Assembly (NCBI GenBank): GCA_035873375.1
Contig: JAYWMQ010000011.1
Span: forward strand, 1-44,541
DNA length: 44,541 nt
Direction: 5' to 3'
DNA from: Nitrospirota bacterium
GTDB lineage: Bacteria > Nitrospirota > Thermodesulfovibrionia > Thermodesulfovibrionales > JdFR-85
Under the pieces are notes generated by a model, which ran no database searches, had not been told where the DNA came from, and worked only from the letters and a program-made list of their open reading frames with translations. The position numbers and the translations under genes are program-made. Each line of letters begins with the position of its first letter. The stretch's first letter is position 1. Positions 42,285-44,541 of this stretch are shown piece after piece.

Positions 42285-43247
42285 TTAACGTGCCGGGTCT
42301 CTCCCGTAAACACTATCAAGTATCTCCTTTGCGCCCCTTGAGAGCAGGTCTTCGGCAAGCCTGATGCCGATGGACTCTGCAATATCCTGCTTACCTTTCA
42401 TTTGTTCCCTTATAATCCTCTCACCGGATACGCTTCCAACAAGACCTTCCATCACAATTTTTCCGTCAATCAGCCTTGCATAGGCACCAACCGGTACCTG
42501 ACAACCCCCTTCGAGCTTTTTCAGAAAGGCCCTTTCAGCCCTCACGCAGACAGAGGTCTCCTCGTGATTTAATGGCATGATCAGGGTGTTTATAAAATCG
42601 TCCCCGGCCCTGCACTCAATTCCAACAGCACCCTGTCCTATTGCCGGAAGGCTTATTCCGGTCGGAAGTACCTCTGTTATCCTTTCGTGCCAGCCGAGCC
42701 TTTTAACGCCGGCGGCAGCAAGGATTATGGCATCAAACTGTCCCTCGTCAAGCTTTTTCAGCCTTGTATCAAGATTGCCCCGTAACTGCCCTATTTTTAA
42801 ATCAGGCCTGATGTTAAGCAACTGGCATGACCGTCTGAGGCTGCTCGTTCCGATTACAGCTCCTTCGGGCAGGTCTTTAAATTTCTGAATTTTGAATCCC
42901 GAGTCCTGAACTTGTGATATAAACGCATCCCTCGGATCTTCTCTTTTGCATATAACGGCAAGATGCAGGCCGGCGGGAAACTCTGTCGGCACGTCCTTCA
43001 TGCTATGAACTGCAATGTCTGCCTCATGCCTCAGGAGTGCCTCTTCAATCTCCTTTACAAAGAGTCCCTTGCCGCCCACCTTTGCAAGGGGAACGTCCAG
43101 GATCTTGTCACCCGTGGTCTTTATCCTGTTGAGTTCAACCTTCAGGTCAGGATAAAGTCTCTGCAGCTCCGACTTTACCCACTCAGCCTGCCAGAGTGCC
43201 AGCCTGCTGCCCCTGGTACCTATTATCACCTTTTTATTGCGAGCCAT
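42285..43247 (-). CDS. hemC: Porphobilinogen deaminase (hydroxymethylbilane synthase)
   Basis: The 320-residue enzyme polymerises four porphobilinogens. The cofactor-binding Cys is C249 in [25 protein letters not shown] and [10 protein letters not shown] are conserved. Between DAFISQ and [15 protein letters not shown] the protein has [13 protein letters not shown], about six residues more than E. coli HemC, encoded by a TTCAGGACTC / ATTCAAAATTCAG repeat-like stretch (about 42879-42915). The rest looks complete. The ATG lies 14 bases inside the hemA 3' end. Confidence 0.95.
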   Translation of the reverse strand: MARNKKVIIGTRGSRLALWQAEWVKSELQRLYPDLKVELNRIKTTGDKILDVPLAKVGGKGLFVKEIEEALLRHEADIAVHSMKDVPTEFPAGLHLAVICKREDPRDAFISQVQDSGFKIQKFKDLPEGAVIGTSSLRRSCQLLNIRPDLKIGQLRGNLDTRLKKLDEGQFDAIILAAAGVKRLGWHERITEVLPTGISLPAIGQGAVGIECRAGDDFINTLIMPLNHEETSVCVRAERAFLKKLEGGCQVPVGAYARLIDGKIVMEGLVGSVSGERIIREQMKGKQDIAESIGIRLAEDLLSRGAKEILDSVYGRDPAR

Positions 43248-44508
43248 TATTTTCCCCTATGCCGTAAAGTCTCTTTATCATTGCAATCAGTACATCCCTG
43301 TCCTCTGAATCCTCCTTGAGAGCCACGGTGGGGGGATGAATGAGTTTGTTGACCACTGCAGAGACAGTGTATTCGATTGCCTTCCTCTGTTTTTCGTCCA
43401 CACCTTCAAGCCTGTTCATAAGTTTTTCAAGTTCTGCCTGCTTTATTTCCTCCGCCCTGTTACGAAGGGCTACTATCGTGGGGACGGAATCAAGGGATAC
43501 CTGCCATTTCAGAAACTTCTCAAGTTCCTCCTCAATAATCCCTTCAGCCCTCTCAGCCTCTTTTTCCCTTCCCATAATGTTTGAGTCGACAATGCCCTGA
43601 AGGTCATCCACATCATAGAGGTAGACGTTGTCAATATCATTTATCTCCGGATCAATATTGCGGGGAACGGATATATCAATTATAAAGACAGCCCTGTTCT
43701 TCCTTCCTTTCATTATCATCTGCATATCCGACTTATGGAGTATATATGAGGGGGCGCCGGTTGAACAGATAATAATATCCGTGTTGACAAGTTCCTTTAT
43801 AAAGTCTTCGAACCTTACGGCCCTGCCGCAAAATTCCCTTGCAAGCTCAACTCCCCGTTCATAGGTCCTGTTTACAACAGATACATCCTTTACACCGCTT
43901 TTGATAAGGTGCCTGACTGCCAGTTCCGCCATCTCCCCGGCCCCGAGGAGCATGAATCTCTTTTCACTCAGGTCGGTAAATATCTTTTTTGTCAGCTCTA
44001 CTGCGGCATAACTTATGGATACGGCATTCTCTGCAATTCTTGTTTCCGTCCTTACCCTCTTTGCAACGGTTATGGCCTTCTTCAGAAGCCTGTTCAGGAG
44101 GATACCTGTAGCCCCTTTTGTGAGTGCGAATTCAAAGGCGTCCTTCAATTGTCCCAATATCTGCGGCTCGCCGACAACCATTGAGTCAAGGCTTGAGGCG
44201 ACCCTGAAGACGTGCCTTATTGCATCCCTGTCGGTATAGAAGTAAAGAGAGTTTTCAAGGGCTCCGGGATCAATGGAATGAAATTCCGAGAGAAAGGCCT
44301 TTACGGAATCAACGGCTATTTCAGGGTTGCTGACATGGGCATACATCTCCACTCGGTTACAGGTGGAAAGTATCATTGCCCCTCTCACCTCCGGTATCTG
44401 AAGGAAACTGTTCAGTCCCTCCTCCAGACCGGGACCGTCAAAGGCCAGTTTCTCCCGTACCTCTACCGGGGCAGTCTTATGATTAAGTCCGGTTACCAAT
44501 ACCCTCAT
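43234..44508 (-). CDS. hemA: Glutamyl-tRNA reductase
   Basis: The 424-residue enzyme starts the C5 route to 5-aminolaevulinate. The catalytic thiol is C50 in [31 protein letters not shown] is the substrate domain, [16 protein letters not shown] is the NADPH site, and a C-terminal helical dimerisation domain follows. The ATG overlaps the TGA of an upstream gene, so it is not first in its operon. It precedes hemC and the CobA-HemD fusion. Confidence 0.96.
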   Translation of the reverse strand: MRVLVTGLNHKTAPVEVREKLAFDGPGLEEGLNSFLQIPEVRGAMILSTCNRVEMYAHVSNPEIAVDSVKAFLSEFHSIDPGALENSLYFYTDRDAIRHVFRVASSLDSMVVGEPQILGQLKDAFEFALTKGATGILLNRLLKKAITVAKRVRTETRIAENAVSISYAAVELTKKIFTDLSEKRFMLLGAGEMAELAVRHLIKSGVKDVSVVNRTYERGVELAREFCGRAVRFEDFIKELVNTDIIICSTGAPSYILHKSDMQMIMKGRKNRAVFIIDISVPRNIDPEINDIDNVYLYDVDDLQGIVDSNIMGREKEAERAEGIIEEELEKFLKWQVSLDSVPTIVALRNRAEEIKQAELEKLMNRLEGVDEKQRKAIEYTVSAVVNKLIHPPTVALKEDSEDRDVLIAMIKRLYGIGENNGSQ

Positions 44509-44540
44509 CTTACAAAGCTGTGAACCCCCTTCAGTAACAG
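44505..44540 (-). CDS. C-terminal end of an upstream gene (possibly ccsA/hemX-like), partial
   Basis: Reading the minus strand from the window edge, 11 codons ([11 protein letters not shown]) lead to a TGA that overlaps the hemA start (ATGA). A cytochrome c assembly (CcsA/HemX-type) gene is the usual neighbour ahead of hemA in this kind of operon, and the short hydrophobic-basic end is compatible with it. The sequence is too short to prove this. Confidence 0.4.
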   Translation of the reverse strand: MLLKGVHSFVR

Positions 44541-44541
44541 A

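Overview
The window looks like a chromosomal segment of an anaerobic, probably chemolithotrophic Gram-negative-type bacterium. The best guess from protein style and gene neighbourhoods is Nitrospirota (Thermodesulfovibrionia-like), with Desulfobacterota as the alternative. Supporting signs are a four-subunit 2-oxoacid:ferredoxin oxidoreductase, a CobA-HemD fusion behind hemA-hemC, an MglA/MglB pair, BioW-type pimelate activation, RicT between holB and metG, and frequent TTG/GTG starts. No 16S gene is present, so the assignment is inference.

Bases 1-4710 are an accessory patch. It holds a truncated nucleotidyltransferase gene, a broken REP-associated tyrosine transposase (RAYT) whose frame runs into a lone CRISPR repeat, a PIN-type toxin-antitoxin pair, an orphan CRISPR array of four 37-nt repeats without cas genes, REP-like hairpins, a MITE-like inverted-repeat element, a RelE/ParE-type toxin-antitoxin pair, and an intact RAYT element with imperfect terminal inverted repeats.

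From 4710 onward the window is mostly housekeeping. A GT39-type membrane glycosyltransferase (minus) diverges from gyrA-holB-ricT-metG (plus). After tRNA-Ser comes an extended macromolecular-synthesis cluster: rpsU, yqeY-like, NIF3-like, dnaG, rpoD, a CAU tRNA, a C4 zinc-ribbon protein, an RNase H-like gene and the RNase P RNA gene. Next are nfeD and slipin, then the opposing fatty-acid/phospholipid cluster yceD-rpmF-plsX-fabH. A zinc-ribbon response regulator, acylphosphatase, bioB, bioW and a lipid-kinase-like gene follow on plus. mglA/mglB and porCDAB lie on minus. recN and a small ferredoxin are on plus; a SpoU methyltransferase, a flippase-like membrane protein and a GT2 glycosyltransferase are on minus; then comes a diguanylate cyclase (plus). 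The right end is the haem/sirohaem operon hemA-hemC-cobA/hemD (minus), preceded by the last codons of an upstream gene.

The most unusual theme is short repetitive DNA that has entered otherwise essential genes. A 65-nt perfect palindrome sits in the P12 position of RNase P RNA. Nine in-frame 7-nt repeats sit in holB, and a repeat-like extension sits in hemC. Related short-period (7-9 nt) repeats occur in several intergenic gaps. I see no complete new defence or biosynthetic system.
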